Positions 33,989 through 45,033 are shown, counted from the first letter of the stretch. The stretch: DNA of 64,000 nt from Rhodococcus jostii NBRC 16295 (GCF_001894825.1 NZ_BCWY01000016.1:62001-126000); one strand, 5' to 3'. The notes: generated from the letters alone by a model not told the origin. Numbers and translations: made by a program.

Positions 33989-35643
33989 ACTCGTGACTCC
34001 TTCGCCGACGCTGCGGCAGCCTTGCGTTCCTTGGCGATCTGCTGCACGGCACCCAGCCCGTTGACCCCGGGCTTGGACCAGAACGGCGACTTCGAGGCCA
34101 GATGCACCAGCGGCCACGTCACCAGGAACACGACGACGACATCGAGGATGGTGGTCAGGCCCAACGTGAACGCGAAACCGCGCACCTGGCCGACCGCGAG
34201 GATGTACAGGACTGCGGCGGCGATGAAGCTGACCGCGTTACCGGACAGGATGGTCCGCCGCGCACGGGCCCAGCCGCGGGGAACCGCGGACCGGAAACTG
34301 CGTCCCTCCCGCATCTCGTCCTTGATTCTTTCGAAGAACACCACGAACGAGTCGGCCGTCATGCCGATACCGATGATCAGACCGGCGATGCCCGCGAGGT
34401 CGAGCGTGAAGTTGATGTACCGGCCGAGCAGCACCATGATCGCGTAGACCATCACGCCGGACAGCACCAGCGACAGCGCCGTGAGCACCCCGAGCATGCG
34501 GTAGTAGAGCAGGCAGTAGATCAGCACGAGGATCAGGCCCACCAGGCCGGCGATGAGGCCGGCCTGCAGCGAGGCGAGACCCAGCGTCGCGGACACGGTC
34601 TCCGCCTCCGACGCCGCGAACGAGAGCGGTAGCGAACCGTACTTCAGGGTGTTCGCCAGTTCCTTCGCGCTGTCCGCGGTGAACGAACCGGTGATCGACG
34701 TCGAACTGCCCGCCGGCGTCGCACCCTGCACGACCGGTGCGCTGACCACCTTGGAGTCGAGCGTGAACGCGGCCTGCTTGCCGATGTTCTGCGACGTGAA
34801 CGTGGCCCAGGTGTTGCTGCCCTCGGTCTTGAACGTCAGGCTCACCTCGTGCCGCGACTGCTGGGAGTTGTAGCCGGACGATGCGTCGGCAATCTCCTGG
34901 CCGTCGATGATCGCCGGCTCGAGCAGGTACACCGCCTGACCGTCGGTCGAGCACGCGACCAGCGGCAGGGCGGGGTCGTCGTTGCCGCGCAGCGGGTCGG
35001 GAACCCCGCAGTCGAGCGTGGCCATCGCCTGCTGCTGCACGGCGGGGTCGGTGCTCTGACGCGTGGCCCGGGCGGCCGCGATCTCGTCGGCCGCCTCGCC
35101 GGTCTCCGTGCCGGACGCGGGTTCCGTCGCTGGGGCCGGCTCGGGCGACGTGGACGGATCCTGCGCCGGGAACGGCCGGTTCTGCGGCGCGGGGGTCTCG
35201 GTACCGGCGGGAGCGTCCGCCGGAGTCTCACCGGTGGCCGGTGCCGTTCCGCCGGTCGCTGCCGCGGCCTGCGACGTCGTGACCGGACGGACGTACAACC
35301 GCGCGGTCTGACCCAGCGAACGCGCCTGCGCGCTGTCGTCGCCGGGGACCGTGATGACGAGGTTGTCGCCGTCGATGACCACCTCGGAACCGGACACGCC
35401 GAGTCCGTTCACACGGGTCTCGATGATCTCCTGCGCCTGCCGCAGGCTGTCCGGCGTCGGCTTGCTGCCGTCCGGGGTGCGTGCGGTGAGGGTGACTCGG
35501 GTCCCGCCCTGCAGGTCGATGCCCAGCTTGGGTGTCGCGGACTTGTCGCCGGTGAAGAACACCAGGGCATACAGAACCGCCACGAGCACCGCGAAAACGG
35601 TGAGGTAGCGGACGGGATGCACCGATCCTGTGGAAGGTGCCAC
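33985..35643 (-). CDS. secD: Protein translocase subunit SecD
   Basis: 552 residues. First helix at 10-30, then [12 protein letters not shown], a long periplasmic P1 domain and five C-terminal helices (from about 365). P1 carries an Ala/Pro/Thr-rich insert (about 130-185), typical of actinobacterial SecD. GTG 35643 is the start. secDF together drive late steps of protein export. Conserved order: yajC-secD-secF. Confidence 0.96.
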   Translation of the reverse strand: MAPSTGSVHPVRYLTVFAVLVAVLYALVFFTGDKSATPKLGIDLQGGTRVTLTARTPDGSKPTPDSLRQAQEIIETRVNGLGVSGSEVVIDGDNLVITVPGDDSAQARSLGQTARLYVRPVTTSQAAAATGGTAPATGETPADAPAGTETPAPQNRPFPAQDPSTSPEPAPATEPASGTETGEAADEIAAARATRQSTDPAVQQQAMATLDCGVPDPLRGNDDPALPLVACSTDGQAVYLLEPAIIDGQEIADASSGYNSQQSRHEVSLTFKTEGSNTWATFTSQNIGKQAAFTLDSKVVSAPVVQGATPAGSSTSITGSFTADSAKELANTLKYGSLPLSFAASEAETVSATLGLASLQAGLIAGLVGLILVLIYCLLYYRMLGVLTALSLVLSGVMVYAIMVLLGRYINFTLDLAGIAGLIIGIGMTADSFVVFFERIKDEMREGRSFRSAVPRGWARARRTILSGNAVSFIAAAVLYILAVGQVRGFAFTLGLTTILDVVVVFLVTWPLVHLASKSPFWSKPGVNGLGAVQQIAKERKAAAASAKESRV

Positions 35644-35785
35644 GATCTCTATGTCTCCTCAGTACGTGCAGTTCGAGTGGGAACGTTCGCAGCGCACCGG
35701 AACAGCAGACGCAGGGCTGAGCCCCGGTTGCCGCGCCCGGCGGGCCCGCGACGCGACGGCTGCGGGTACGCCGCGGAAGCGTCGA

Positions 35786-36163
35786 TCAATCCTTGTTGAG
35801 CCGCGGCGTGGTGTCCTCGCCGTTCTCACGATCCTCGCGCACGGTGTCGGCGGCGGGGGCCTCGGCGTCGATCGACTCGTGGTCGATGGCGCCGTCACCC
35901 TGCAGCGGGGCGTCGACGATCTGCTCGCGGACGACCAGACGCGACCAGGTGGTGACCACTCCGGGGGCGATCTCCAGGTCGATCGTCTCGTCGCCGAGCG
36001 CAACGACGGTTCCGTGCAGACCGGCAGTCGTGAGGATGCGGTCACCCACCGAGATCGAGTCCTGCAGGGCAGTCGCCTTGGCCGCCTCCTTCTTCTGCCG
36101 GCGGATCCCCAGGAACATCGGGACGAGCAGCGCCAGAATCAGGAGCGGGAAGAGAAAATCCAT
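35786..36163 (-). CDS. yajC: Preprotein translocase subunit YajC
   Basis: 125 residues from ATG 36163. One N-terminal helix (3-20, FLFPLLILALLVPMFLGIRR) and a conserved SVGDRILTTAGLHGTVV segment identify YajC, the small partner of SecDF. The acidic C-terminal tail is longer than in E. coli. It lies between ruvB (136 bp upstream) and secD (142 bp downstream). Confidence 0.95.
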   Translation of the reverse strand: MDFLFPLLILALLVPMFLGIRRQKKEAAKATALQDSISVGDRILTTAGLHGTVVALGDETIDLEIAPGVVTTWSRLVVREQIVDAPLQGDGAIDHESIDAEAPAADTVREDRENGEDTTPRLNKD

Positions 36164-36299
36164 CTGTAAGTCAACCTCGAGGTATGTCGCACGGTCCGAA
36201 GCACTGGTCCCGGTTGGACCGATGCAATACACCAGTGTGCCATCACCGGCCCGGACACCGGTTCGGTCGGCACGGGGCGGGCGTTTCTTCCGGGGCCGA

Positions 36300-37397
36300 T
36301 CAGGGGTCTTCCGGATCGAACAGGGAGGCCTGCGGCTCGTTGACGCGGACGTCGATTCCGCTGGTCACAGCGTCGGGCGGAGGTGTCAGGCCCAGTTGCG
36401 TCCAGGCGGCCGCGGTCGCGACGCGGCCGCGGGGTGTCCGGGCGATCATTCCGGCGCGAACGAGGAAGGGCTCACACACCTCTTCGACCGTGGCGGGCTC
36501 CTCACCCACCGCGACGGCCAGGGTCGACACCCCGACCGGTCCGCCGCCGAAGCTCCGCACCAGGGCGCTGAGGACCGAGCGGTCGAGGCGGTCGAGACCC
36601 AGTTGGTCGACGTCGTACACGGCGAGGGCCGCGTGCGCGATCTCGCGGGTGACGACACCGTCCGCACGGACCTCGGCGTAGTCACGGACGCGGCGGAGCA
36701 GGCGGTTCGCGATGCGGGGCGTGCCCCGCGACCGGCTTGCGATCTCGGCGCCCGCCTCCTCACCGAGTTGCACCCCGAGGATGCCCGCCGAACGCATGAG
36801 GATCTGCTGCAGCTCCGCGGGTTCGTAGAAGTCCATGTGGGCGGTGAACCCGAAGCGGTCGCGCAGCGGCCCGGTGAGCGCACCCGAGCGGGTGGTGGCC
36901 CCGACCAGGGTGAACGGCGCGACCTCCAGGGGAATGGACGTGGCGCCGGGGCCCTTGCCCACCACGACGTCGACCCGGAAGTCTTCCATCGCGAGGTAGA
37001 GCATTTCTTCGGCCGGCCGGGCGATGCGGTGGATCTCGTCTATGAACAGCACGTCGCCCTCGACGAGATTGCTCAACATGGCGGCGAGGTCGCCGGCGCG
37101 CTCGAGCGCCGGACCCGACGTCAGCCTCAGCGAGGAGCCCAGTTCACCGGCGATGATCATCGCCATGCTGGTCTTCCCCAGCCCGGGCGGTCCGGACAGG
37201 AGGATGTGGTCGGGGGTGCCGCCTCGCATCTTGGCGCCGGTCAGGACGAGTTGCAGCTGCTCCCGGACCCGTGGTTGGCCGATGAAATCGTGGAGGTTCT
37301 TGGGTCGCAAGCTGGCTTCGATGTCGCCGTCGCCGGCAACGAGGTCGGCCGAGACCGGTGACGCCCCGTCGTGGTCGCCACCGGGTTCGGGATTCAT
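36300..37397 (-). CDS. ruvB: Holliday junction helicase RuvB
   Basis: 365 residues; AAA+ ATPase with Walker [12 protein letters not shown] (about 68-78), Walker B LFIDEIHR and sensor 1 GATTRSG, then the winged-helix C-terminus. It drives branch migration with RuvA. ATG 37397 overlaps the ruvA stop (ATGA). Gene order ruvC-ruvA-ruvB is conserved. Confidence 0.98.
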   Translation of the reverse strand: MNPEPGGDHDGASPVSADLVAGDGDIEASLRPKNLHDFIGQPRVREQLQLVLTGAKMRGGTPDHILLSGPPGLGKTSMAMIIAGELGSSLRLTSGPALERAGDLAAMLSNLVEGDVLFIDEIHRIARPAEEMLYLAMEDFRVDVVVGKGPGATSIPLEVAPFTLVGATTRSGALTGPLRDRFGFTAHMDFYEPAELQQILMRSAGILGVQLGEEAGAEIASRSRGTPRIANRLLRRVRDYAEVRADGVVTREIAHAALAVYDVDQLGLDRLDRSVLSALVRSFGGGPVGVSTLAVAVGEEPATVEEVCEPFLVRAGMIARTPRGRVATAAAWTQLGLTPPPDAVTSGIDVRVNEPQASLFDPEDP

Positions 37398-37996
37398 CTG
37401 GTCTTCCCGAGCAGGGACAGGGCGGAGCGCAGCGCCGTGGAGGTGGTCGACTCCGGCGCCTCGGCCAGGACGGAATCGGTGGCTTGTTCGGCCTGTTTGG
37501 CCGGGAAGCCGAGCCCGACGAGGGCTTCGACGATCTGGTCGCGGACCGATCCGCCGCCGGCCGCACCGAGCGGGACCACGCCGGACGAGGAGGAGACCGC
37601 GTCGACCTTGTCGCGCAGTTCGACGACCATCCGCTCGGCCCCGCGTTTGCCGATGCCGGGCACCCGCGTGAGTGCGGTGACGTTGCCCTCGGCCAGCGCC
37701 GCCCGCAGCGCCTCGGGTTCGAGGACGGCGAGGGTCGCCATCGCGAGTCGCGGACCGACACCCGACACCGTCTGGAGAAGCCCGAACAATTCCTTGGACT
37801 CCGAGTCGGGGAACCCGTACAGGGTCATCGAGTCCTCACGGACGATCATGGCCGTGACCAGCCGCGCCTCGGACCCCCGCTGCAGTCCGCCGAGGGTGGC
37901 CGGAGTCGCGTTCACGCGGTATCCCACTCCCGCGGATTCGATTACCGCATGGTCGAGGGCGATCTCGAGCACCTCGCCGCGGACGGACGCGATCAT
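37394..37996 (-). CDS. ruvA: Holliday junction-binding protein RuvA
   Basis: 200 residues from ATG 37996 (overlapping ruvC stop). N-terminal OB fold ([20 protein letters not shown]), tandem helix-hairpin-helix motifs ([13 protein letters not shown] and [12 protein letters not shown]), acidic/Ser linker and C-terminal domain III that contacts RuvB. It binds the four-way junction and loads RuvB. Confidence 0.97.
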   Translation of the reverse strand: MIASVRGEVLEIALDHAVIESAGVGYRVNATPATLGGLQRGSEARLVTAMIVREDSMTLYGFPDSESKELFGLLQTVSGVGPRLAMATLAVLEPEALRAALAEGNVTALTRVPGIGKRGAERMVVELRDKVDAVSSSSGVVPLGAAGGGSVRDQIVEALVGLGFPAKQAEQATDSVLAEAPESTTSTALRSALSLLGKTR

Positions 37997-38562
37997 CGTG
38001 TACCTGCCTTCTTCACTTCGGCCAGTCGGGCCTGGTAGCGACGTTTCTGTTCGGCGGCCGCGGCTTCGGCGCGGGCCATGCGTTCGATCATCGGCGCCCG
38101 CCAGCAATGGCAGATCGCCAGTGCCAGTGCGTCCGCCGCGTCGGCCGGTTTGGGTGCGGTCGCCAGTTTCAGGATCCGGGTGACCATCGCGGTCACCTGA
38201 GCTTTGTCGGCGGAACCGCTCCCGGTGACGGCGGCCTTGACCTCACTGGGGGTATGGAAGCACACGGGGATCCCGCGGCGCGCGGCGGCGAGGGCGACGA
38301 CGCCACCCGCCTGCGCGGTTCCCATCGCGGTACGCACGTTGTGCTGGGAGAACACGCGCTCGATCGCCACGACCTCCGGCCTGTGGAGGTCGATCCACGA
38401 TTCGGCGGCCTCGGAGATCCGCAGCAACCTGGACGACAGCTCCAGATCTGCCGGGGTCCGGACCACGTCGACGGCCACCGGGGTGACGGTGCGACCGCTG
38501 CCGCCGTCGACCACTCCGAATCCGCACCGGGTCAGACCGGGATCCACACCCAGCACACGCAC
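37993..38562 (-). CDS. ruvC: Holliday junction resolvase RuvC
   Basis: 189 residues; RNase H-like endonuclease. Catalytic acids lie in [14 protein letters not shown] (Asp7), [13 protein letters not shown] (Glu) and [13 protein letters not shown] (two Asp). The C-terminus is rich in Lys/Arg. It cuts the junction held by RuvA and heads the ruvCAB operon. Confidence 0.97.
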   Translation of the reverse strand: MRVLGVDPGLTRCGFGVVDGGSGRTVTPVAVDVVRTPADLELSSRLLRISEAAESWIDLHRPEVVAIERVFSQHNVRTAMGTAQAGGVVALAAARRGIPVCFHTPSEVKAAVTGSGSADKAQVTAMVTRILKLATAPKPADAADALALAICHCWRAPMIERMARAEAAAAEQKRRYQARLAEVKKAGTR

Positions 38563-38646
38563 GCAAAGCCACCTCTCCCACGCCGAACAGCTGTTCGATA
38601 GCTTAGCCGTGGGGTCGGACGAGTCGGCGCACCAACACGCAGGACG

Positions 38647-38684
38647 GCGCTGGGCGGGCGAGCGTCCGCTCCCCTGCCCAGCGC
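38647..38684 (-). terminator. Terminator after yebC
   Basis: Arms GCGCTGGGC (38647-38655) and GCCCAGCGC (38676-38684) enclose a second small stem (GAGCG/CGCTC). It lies directly after the yebC stop on the minus strand. It separates yebC from the ruvC transcript. Confidence 0.75.
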
Positions 38685-38693
38685 GTCGTGCGA

Positions 38694-39446
38694 TCAGTCG
38701 TCGAGTTCGGCGAGCACCTCATCGGAGAGGTCGACGTTGGTGTAGACGTTCTGCACGTCGTCGGACTCCTCGAGTGCGTCGACGAGTTTGAACACCTTGC
38801 GGGCTCCGTCGGCGTCGACCGGGACCTCGACGGAGGCGCGGAAGTCCGCCTCGGCGGAGTCGTAGTCGATTCCCGCCTCCTGCAGTGCACTGCGGACGGC
38901 GACGAGGTCGGTGGGCTCGCTCACGATCTCGAATGTGTCGCCGAGGTCGGTGACCTCTTCGGCACCGGCATCGAGGACGGCCATCAGCACGTCGTCCTCG
39001 GCCTGGTCACCCTTCTCCAGGGTGACGACGCCCTTGCGGGTGAACAGGTAGGACACCGAACCCGGGTCTGCCATGTTGCCGCCGTTGCGTGTCATCGCGG
39101 TACGCACCTCACCGGCCGCGCGGTTGCGGTTGTCGGTGAGGCACTCGATGAGGACGGCGACACCGTTGGGCCCGTAGCCCTCGTACATGATGGTCTGCCA
39201 GTCGGCGCCGCCCGCTTCTTCACCGGCGCCGCGCTTGCGGGCGCGCTCGATGTTGTCGTTGGGGACCGACGTCTTCTTCGCCTTCTGGATCGCGTCGTAC
39301 AGGGTGGGATTTCCCGCAGGATCGCCACCGCCGGTACGGGCCGCCACCTCGATGTTCTTGATCAGCTTCGCGAAGGCTTTGCCACGCTTGGCATCGATCA
39401 CAGCCTTCTTGTGCTTGGTGGTGGCCCATTTGGAGTGGCCGCTCAT
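38694..39446 (-). CDS. yebC: YebC/PmpR-family translation/transcription factor
   Basis: 250 residues; starts [20 protein letters not shown], the diagnostic N-terminus of YebC/TACO1. Recent work on this family links it to relief of ribosome stalling at polyproline and related sequences, while some members act as DNA-binding regulators. Three-domain length is normal. ATG 39446 chosen; the frame is open upstream but non-coding. It lies between ruvC and pdxT as in M. tuberculosis (Rv2603c). Confidence 0.95.
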   Translation of the reverse strand: MSGHSKWATTKHKKAVIDAKRGKAFAKLIKNIEVAARTGGGDPAGNPTLYDAIQKAKKTSVPNDNIERARKRGAGEEAGGADWQTIMYEGYGPNGVAVLIECLTDNRNRAAGEVRTAMTRNGGNMADPGSVSYLFTRKGVVTLEKGDQAEDDVLMAVLDAGAEEVTDLGDTFEIVSEPTDLVAVRSALQEAGIDYDSAEADFRASVEVPVDADGARKVFKLVDALEESDDVQNVYTNVDLSDEVLAELDD

Positions 39447-39571
39447 GCGATTCAAGCCCCTTTCCTGCTGCCTTTGGCACGCCGAATGCGCGGTTTCAGC
39501 TTTGACGATGTTACCCGCAGCCCTGTCGCCGCTGTGCGTTCCCGGGGTAACAACTCGCATAAGTCGCCATT

Positions 39572-39590
39572 GTTTGCATATAATGCAAAC
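39572..39590 (+). promoter_or_regulatory. Operator/promoter of the GntR gene, palindrome with -10 inside
   Basis: GTTTGCATATAATGCAAAC is a perfect palindrome with 8-bp arms around ATA. It includes a consensus -10 TATAAT at 39579-39584 and ends directly before ATG 39591. Binding here would block the polymerase. The transcript would begin at the start codon (leaderless). Confidence 0.8.
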
Positions 39591-39947
39591 ATGTTGATGC
39601 GGGTCGACCACAGTTCCACCACCCCACTGGGTGAACAGATCGCCGCGAACGTGCGCGGAGCGTTCCTGCGCGGCGAGATCGGTCCGGGCGACCGGCTTCC
39701 CTCCGCCCGGGCACTGGCCGAGTCCATCGACGTCAACCTGCACACCGTGCTGCGCGCCTACGCCGCACTGCGGGACGAGGGGCTGATCGACCTCCGCCGG
39801 GGCCGGGGCGCGGTCGTTCGCGCAGACACGGACCCGATTCACACCGGATTGACCGAAGCTGCACGCACTTTCGTGGCCGAGGCACGACGCCTCGGACTCG
39901 ACACCGACCAGATGCTCGACATGATCAAGGAGACCACCAGACAATGA
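39591..39947 (+). CDS. GntR-family (YtrA-type) regulator
   Basis: 118 residues; N-terminal GntR winged helix ([40 protein letters not shown]) and a short helical C-terminus, the size and layout of the YtrA subfamily that controls adjacent membrane or ABC genes. ATG 39591 directly follows the palindrome; ATG 39597 is an alternative. It overlaps the membrane-protein start (ATGA at 39944), which it probably regulates together with itself. Confidence 0.9.
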   Translation: MLMRVDHSSTTPLGEQIAANVRGAFLRGEIGPGDRLPSARALAESIDVNLHTVLRAYAALRDEGLIDLRRGRGAVVRADTDPIHTGLTEAARTFVAEARRLGLDTDQMLDMIKETTRQ

Positions 39948-40864
39948 CGACCTCCCGAACGCGCCTCCTCGCCGCGACCTCGGCTGTACCACTCCTCGCG
40001 CTCGTGATCGCGAGGCTCGCCTGGAGCGGCGAACTGCCGCCGGTGGTGGCCAGCCACTGGTCCGGCACCGAACCCGACGGGTTCAGCGACACCGATACCT
40101 ATTTCTGGATTGCGTTCACCGTCTGCGCCGCGGCCACCGTGATCGGCGGTGTCGTGGCGGCCCGGGTCCGCACCGACGCCGCGCTGTGGCTCCCCGCGGC
40201 CGTTCTCGCCGGGTGGACGGTGGCCACGGCGTGGATCGTCAGCGTCGCTGCCACGATCGACGCCGGCTCCCCCGAAGCGGCGACGCTGGGGTGGTGGATC
40301 GTGATTCCGCTGCTGGGAATCGTGTGGGCGATCGCCACGTTCGCACTGCTCCACCGGACGCCGCGATCCGCGCCGCACGGCCCCGCACCGACCCTGCCCG
40401 TTCCCCTGACATCCGGCGAACGCGCCGCCTGGACCGGATACGCCCGCGGACGCTGGGCGGGCGTGCTCGCTCTCGCGATGGCTCTGGCGACCGTCGTGTC
40501 CGCGCTGGTGGGAGCGCTGTGGCTCGCCGTCCTGTTCCTCGTCCTGGCGATTCTCGGCGGCGCGTTCGCGTCCGTCACCGTGCAGATCGACCGAACGGGA
40601 CTGACGCTGTCGTCGTGGAACGTGCGCTGGCGGAGGATCCCCCTCGACTCCGTCGACGAGGCCCGGGTGACCGAGATCCACCCCATGGAGTGGGGCGGCT
40701 GGGGCTACCGCTCCACACCCCGAGGGACCGCGGTCGTGATCCGCGGCGGCGACGGCATCGTGGCGACCCGCAGGGACGGCCGCCCGTTCGCGGTCACCGT
40801 CGACGGCGCCGCGCAGGGTGCGGCGCTCCTCAACTCGCTCGTCGCACCCCGGCCGGCGGGTTAG
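39944..40864 (+). CDS. DUF1648-type membrane protein
   Basis: 306 residues with about five to six hydrophobic helices. The first part ([19 protein letters not shown]) carries the DUF1648 signature common in proteins paired with GntR/YtrA or ArsR regulators. The C-terminal soluble part (about 215-300) has beta character. Cell role unknown, possibly envelope stress. It is translationally coupled to the regulator and its TAG overlaps the pdxT stop from the other strand. Confidence 0.8.
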   Translation: MTTSRTRLLAATSAVPLLALVIARLAWSGELPPVVASHWSGTEPDGFSDTDTYFWIAFTVCAAATVIGGVVAARVRTDAALWLPAAVLAGWTVATAWIVSVAATIDAGSPEAATLGWWIVIPLLGIVWAIATFALLHRTPRSAPHGPAPTLPVPLTSGERAAWTGYARGRWAGVLALAMALATVVSALVGALWLAVLFLVLAILGGAFASVTVQIDRTGLTLSSWNVRWRRIPLDSVDEARVTEIHPMEWGGWGYRSTPRGTAVVIRGGDGIVATRRDGRPFAVTVDGAAQGAALLNSLVAPRPAG

Positions 40865-41469
40865 ACCTTGCGGACGATGTCGACGAACAACTCGTGCACC
40901 CGCCGGTCCCCCGTGACCTCCGGGTGGAACGATGTCGCCACCACGGAACCCTGCCGGACGGCCACGATGCGGCCGGCGGCCGCGCCACCCGACTCGGGCA
41001 CGCGGGCGAGGACCTGCACGTCGTCGCCGACCCGCTCCACCCACGGGGCCCGGATGAACACGGCCCGCATCGGGTCGCCGACGATGCCCTCGAAATCCAG
41101 GTCGGATTCGAAGGAATCGACCTGACGGCCGAAGGCGTTGCGGCGCACCGTCATATCAATCGCGCCGAGGTGCTGCGCATCGGGTCTGGTGTCGAGGATC
41201 TCGCTCGCGAGGAGGATCATCCCGGCGCACGAACCGTAGGCCGGCAACCCGCCGCGCAACCGCGCCTTCAGCGGTTCGAGCAGTTCGAAGATCTGCAGCA
41301 GTTTGCTCATCGTCGTCGACTCGCCACCGGGGATGACGAGGCCGTCGATCTTCTCGAGCTCCTCGGGGCGGCGGATGCCGACCGCGTCCGCGCCCGAATC
41401 ATTCAGTGCGGCAAGGTGTTCACGGACGTCGCCCTGGAGGGCGAGTACTCCGACGAGGGGACGGGTCAT
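40861..41469 (-). CDS. pdxT: Pyridoxal 5'-phosphate synthase glutaminase subunit PdxT
   Basis: 202 residues; class I-type glutaminase releasing ammonia for PdxS. The Cys nucleophile is in [11 protein letters not shown] (about 80), with [11 protein letters not shown] before it and FHPEVTGD near the C-terminus completing the triad. The ATG 41469 overlaps the tesB stop. In this operon its partner pdxS is separated by two thioesterases and a kinase-like gene, unlike the usual direct pair. Confidence 0.97.
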   Translation of the reverse strand: MTRPLVGVLALQGDVREHLAALNDSGADAVGIRRPEELEKIDGLVIPGGESTTMSKLLQIFELLEPLKARLRGGLPAYGSCAGMILLASEILDTRPDAQHLGAIDMTVRRNAFGRQVDSFESDLDFEGIVGDPMRAVFIRAPWVERVGDDVQVLARVPESGGAAAGRIVAVRQGSVVATSFHPEVTGDRRVHELFVDIVRKV

Positions 41470-42320
41470 GCCATGTTTCCTGTCTCGATGTCGCGCTGGT
41501 CCTGATCGCGCTGGATACGGGTCAACCCCTCCTGCACGACGGCGGCCACCATGGTGCCGTTCCGGTCGAACATGCGGCCCTGGGTGAGGGCGCGGCCGAA
41601 GCCGGCGGAGGGTGAGGTCTGGTCGTACAGCAACCACTCGTCGGCGCGGAACGGGCGCAGGAACCACATCGCGTGATCGAGCGACGCGGTCTGCGTCACC
41701 ACGCCCGGGTGCGGGACCTTCGACGCGCCGAGCAGCGTCATGTCGCTGAGGTAGGCGAGGGTGCAGATGTGGAAGACCTGATCGTCCGGCAACTTGTTGC
41801 GGTAGCGCATCCACACACGTTGCTGCGCGGCGATTCCGGGTGTCTTCCGCGTGGAGTCGGCCGGGACGATACGGACGTCCCATTCTTTCCACTCCCGGTA
41901 GAGGTCGGTGGCGGCGAGTTCCTCGACGGTCTGTGCGTCGACAAGTTCTTCGGGCGCGGGAACGGATGGCATCGTGTCCTGATGCTCGATGCCCTCGTCC
42001 TCGCTGTGAAACGACGCCGACATGGTGAAGATGGCCTTGCCGTCCTGGATGCCGGTGACACGCCTGGTGCAGAAGGATCGGCCGTCCCGGATCCGGTCGA
42101 CCAGGTACACGGTGGGTTTCAGCGGATTGCCGGGCCGCAGGAAGTACCCGTGCAGGGAGTGGACCTTGTATCTCTCGTCGACGGTACGGACGGCGGAGAC
42201 GAGCGACTGACCCGCGACCTGCCCGCCGAATGTCCGCTTCAGAACAGACGGATGCACCGCGCCGCGGAAGATGTCCTTCTCCAGCGCCTCGAGTTCGAGA
42301 ATGTCCTCGATGCTCGCCAT
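41466..42320 (-). CDS. tesB: Acyl-CoA thioesterase II (TesB)
   Basis: 284 residues with the double hot-dog arrangement of TesB. Motifs: [20 protein letters not shown] near 30, [12 protein letters not shown], and the C-terminal [20 protein letters not shown]. It hydrolyses medium/long acyl-CoA to free acid. It corresponds to Rv2605c, next to pdxT. A paralogue lies at 43006. ATGA overlap with pdxT. Confidence 0.93.
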   Translation of the reverse strand: MASIEDILELEALEKDIFRGAVHPSVLKRTFGGQVAGQSLVSAVRTVDERYKVHSLHGYFLRPGNPLKPTVYLVDRIRDGRSFCTRRVTGIQDGKAIFTMSASFHSEDEGIEHQDTMPSVPAPEELVDAQTVEELAATDLYREWKEWDVRIVPADSTRKTPGIAAQQRVWMRYRNKLPDDQVFHICTLAYLSDMTLLGASKVPHPGVVTQTASLDHAMWFLRPFRADEWLLYDQTSPSAGFGRALTQGRMFDRNGTMVAAVVQEGLTRIQRDQDQRDIETGNMA

Positions 42321-42385
42321 CAGCCCTCCTTCTGTGCCTGGTCAAGGTTATCGGCCCGATGCGGGCTCGAGGCACCATGGGTGCC

Positions 42386-43000
42386 ATGACGATGTTCACA
42401 CCGACGAGCCCGGACGGTCTCGTCGCACTCGTCGCCGAACGCTGCCTCGCAGTGGACGGCACCGCTGTCGTCGCGATCGACGCCCCCGACGGCGCGCACC
42501 CGATACCCCTCGCGGACTCGGTCTGCGCGTCGCTGCGGGAGCAGGGCCGGCCCTGCGACGTCGTGTCTCTCCACGACTACGTCCGGCCCGCCTCGCTGCG
42601 CCTCGAGCACGGGCGCGACGACGAACTGAGCTACCGCACCCTCTGGTTCGACTACGACGCGCTGAACCGGGAGGTGGTGCGGTCGGTGCGCACCGACCGC
42701 CGGTGGTTACCGAGGCTGTGGGACGAGCGCGAGGATCGCTCGGCCCGGTGCGCCCGTGTTCCCGCCGCCGACGGTCAGGTGGTTGTCGTGGCCGGCCCGA
42801 TGCTGCTCGGCCGGGACCTCGATTTCGATGTCACCGTGCAACTCCACCTGGGTGAGGGGGCGCTGAACCGCCGCACCCCGGGCGATCAGCGTTGGACCGT
42901 GCCGGCCCTGCTGCGGCACGCTGCCGGCAACTCGGACGAACCCGACCTGCTGGTGCGGTACGACCATCCGCCCAAACCCGCCGTCCGAGCGGGCCGCTGA
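42386..43000 (+). CDS. Uridine-kinase-like protein with degenerate P-loop
   Basis: 204 residues, ATG 42386 (ATG 42377 would add three). The layout follows uridine/nucleoside kinases: a glycine-rich turn after beta-1 ([19 protein letters not shown]), [20 protein letters not shown] in place of the DDFYRP segment, then [11 protein letters not shown] and [10 protein letters not shown]. The Walker A Lys-Ser/Thr are missing: the sequence has HPIP where GKT is expected. It may therefore have lost kinase activity. It lies opposite to and between the two tesB genes, divergent from one and convergent with the other. Confidence 0.62.
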   Translation: MTMFTPTSPDGLVALVAERCLAVDGTAVVAIDAPDGAHPIPLADSVCASLREQGRPCDVVSLHDYVRPASLRLEHGRDDELSYRTLWFDYDALNREVVRSVRTDRRWLPRLWDEREDRSARCARVPAADGQVVVVAGPMLLGRDLDFDVTVQLHLGEGALNRRTPGDQRWTVPALLRHAAGNSDEPDLLVRYDHPPKPAVRAGR

Positions 43001-43005
43001 TCCGC

Positions 43006-43827
43006 TCACGTCGTGCGCAGGAACCGGGTCAGCCCTTCCTGCACCACCGCCGCGACCAGGTTTCCCTTCCGGTCGAAGATCCGGCCCTGCGCCAACGCTC
43101 GCCCGAAACCGGCGGACGGTGACGTCTGGTCGTATAACAGCCATTCGTCTGCCCGGAAGGGGCGCAGAAACCACAGGGCGTGATCGAGTGAAGCGCTGTT
43201 GATCTCGACACCGGGGTGCGGTGTCATGGCGGAACCGATGAGCGTCATGTCGCTCATGTAGGCGAGAGCGCAGATATGGAAGACGGGGTCGTCGGGCAGC
43301 GTCTTGCGGGATCGGAACCACGCCTGCTGCTGGGCGGCCGCACCGCGCCGACGGTCGACCTCGCCGTGTCCGACCATCCGGATGTCCCAGTCGGACCACT
43401 CCTGGGCGAGCCACGCGATCTCCGGGTCTTCGGAGTCACTGGCGAACGGCAGCATGTCGGGCGGCGGGACCACGGGCATCTCGTCCTGGTGCTCGATGCC
43501 CTCGTCCTCGACCTGGAAGGACGCCGACATCGTGAAGATCGCCTGACCGTCCTGTACGGCGCTGACCCGTCTGGTGACGAACGAGCGACCGTCCCGGATC
43601 CGGTCCACGAGATACACGATCGGCTTCGCGGGGTGTCCGGGACGAATGAAGTAGCCGTGCAGCGAGTGGCACATGAAACGGGGTTCGACCGTGCGGACCG
43701 CCGCCACCAGCGCCTGACCGGCCACCTGCCCACCGAACGTGCGGGGAAGCATGGTCTCGGTCGCTATGCCCCGGAAGATGTTCTCCTCGAGGCGTTCCAC
43801 TTCCAGGATCTCTTCGATCGTCGCCAT
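43006..43827 (-). CDS. Acyl-CoA thioesterase II, second copy
   Basis: 273 residues, clearly paralogous to the TesB gene at 41466: [32 protein letters not shown] and [20 protein letters not shown] in the same order. The N-terminus MATIEEILEVERLEENIFRG parallels [20 protein letters not shown], consistent with a tandem duplication before the kinase-like gene was inserted between or flipped. Activity as for TesB. Confidence 0.92.
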   Translation of the reverse strand: MATIEEILEVERLEENIFRGIATETMLPRTFGGQVAGQALVAAVRTVEPRFMCHSLHGYFIRPGHPAKPIVYLVDRIRDGRSFVTRRVSAVQDGQAIFTMSASFQVEDEGIEHQDEMPVVPPPDMLPFASDSEDPEIAWLAQEWSDWDIRMVGHGEVDRRRGAAAQQQAWFRSRKTLPDDPVFHICALAYMSDMTLIGSAMTPHPGVEINSASLDHALWFLRPFRADEWLLYDQTSPSAGFGRALAQGRIFDRKGNLVAAVVQEGLTRFLRTT

Positions 43828-43886
43828 TCACGGCCCCTTCCGATGCTCGTCCGCTGACACTCTCACACGGATCCGCCGCGCCGACA

Positions 43887-43930
43887 CACCGGCACCGCAC
43901 GAGGCCGGGTGACCTGGTGCGGTGCCGGTG
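43887..43930 (-). terminator. Distal hairpin after pdxS
   Basis: Arms CACCGGCACCGCAC (43887-43900) and complement (43917-43930), a 14-bp perfect stem with a 16-nt loop, between pdxS and the second tesB. Likely terminates pdxS transcription. Confidence 0.75.
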
Positions 43931-43948
43931 GAGCAGTGCCGTGAGTGC

Positions 43949-43973
43949 CGCTCGATCGATCACCGATCGAGCG
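43949..43973 (-). terminator. Proximal hairpin after pdxS
   Basis: CGCTCGATCG and CGATCGAGCG arms around a 5-nt loop, six bases after the pdxS stop. Together with the second hairpin at 43887 it forms a tandem terminator. Confidence 0.7.
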
Positions 43974-43979
43974 CGGGAA

Positions 43980-44882
43980 TCACCAGCCGCGTTCGGCGAG
44001 CCGGTGCGGGACGGGGATATCGTCGACGTTGATGCCGACCATGGCCTCGCCGAGCCCGCGGGACACCTTCGCCAGGACGTCCGGGTCGTCGAAGAACGTG
44101 GTGGCCTTGACGATCGCCGCGGCCCGCTCCGCCGGGTTGCCGGACTTGAAGATGCCGGAACCGACGAACACACCCTCCGCGCCCAGCTGCATCATCATCG
44201 CCGCATCGGCCGGGGTGGCGATGCCACCGGCGGTGAACATGGTGACCGGCAGCTTTCCGGCCTTCGCGACCTCGACGACGAGATCGTAGGGCGCCTGCAG
44301 TTCCTTCGCCGCGACGTACAGTTCGTCCTCGCTCAGCGAGGTCAGCCGGCGGATCTCGCCGCCGATGGTCCGCATGTGGGTGGTGGCGTTGGACACGTCA
44401 CCGGTGCCGGCCTCACCCTTGGACCGGATCATCGCCGCGCCTTCGGTGATGCGGCGCAAGGCCTCACCGAGGTTGGTGGCACCACAGACGAAGGGGATGG
44501 TGAACTTCCACTTGTCGATGTGGTTGGCGTAGTCGGCGGGGGTGAGGACCTCGGACTCGTCGATGTAGTCGACGCCGAGGGACTGCAGGATCTGCGCCTC
44601 CACGAAGTGCCCGATGCGGGCCTTCGCCATCACCGGGATGGAGACGGCGGAGATGATGCCGTCGATCATGTCCGGGTCGCTCATCCGGGACACGCCGCCC
44701 TGGGCGCGGATGTCCGCGGGAACCCGCTCGAGCGCCATGACCGCGACCGCACCGGCGTCCTCGGCGATCTTCGCCTGATCGGGTGTGACGACGTCCATGA
44801 TGACCCCGCCCTTCAACATCTCGGCCATGCCGCGCTTGACGCGCGCAGTACCGGTGGTGGGGGTGGTGTCGGGGGTGCTCAC
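43980..44882 (-). CDS. pdxS: Pyridoxal 5'-phosphate synthase subunit PdxS
   Basis: 300 residues of the (beta/alpha)8 PdxS family, making PLP from ribose 5-phosphate, glyceraldehyde 3-phosphate and ammonia supplied by Pdx[21 protein letters not shown] holds the first active-site Asp. [16 protein letters not shown] holds the Lys that forms the imine. GTG 44882 has AGGAG six bases upstream. A TAGAAT element at 44967-44962 may be its -10. Two terminator hairpins follow. Confidence 0.97.
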   Translation of the reverse strand: MSTPDTTPTTGTARVKRGMAEMLKGGVIMDVVTPDQAKIAEDAGAVAVMALERVPADIRAQGGVSRMSDPDMIDGIISAVSIPVMAKARIGHFVEAQILQSLGVDYIDESEVLTPADYANHIDKWKFTIPFVCGATNLGEALRRITEGAAMIRSKGEAGTGDVSNATTHMRTIGGEIRRLTSLSEDELYVAAKELQAPYDLVVEVAKAGKLPVTMFTAGGIATPADAAMMMQLGAEGVFVGSGIFKSGNPAERAAAIVKATTFFDDPDVLAKVSRGLGEAMVGINVDDIPVPHRLAERGW

Positions 44883-44961
44883 AACGAACTCCTGGGGTGT
44901 GGCGTGGATTGACTTCGAATAGCGGCATGCGTGAGCGACGACGTTCACGCTGCAGTACCCG

Positions 44962-44967
44962 ATTCTA
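44962..44967 (-). promoter_or_regulatory. Candidate pdxS -10 box
   Basis: On the minus strand TAGAAT lies 80 bases before the pdxS start. It is near-consensus; a -35 at the right distance is weak (CGGAAG). The region between is short of other signals. Confidence 0.4.
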
Positions 44968-45033
44968 GGACGAGCGGCAGTCCACTTCCGTAGCCAGTCC
45001 GCGATTGCTGGCTTTCTCGGGAAGCGAGCGGGC

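Noticed and set aside
42386..43000. Calling the gene a functional uridine kinase
   Set aside because: The ATP-binding Lys-Ser/Thr motif is missing, so only likeness is claimed.
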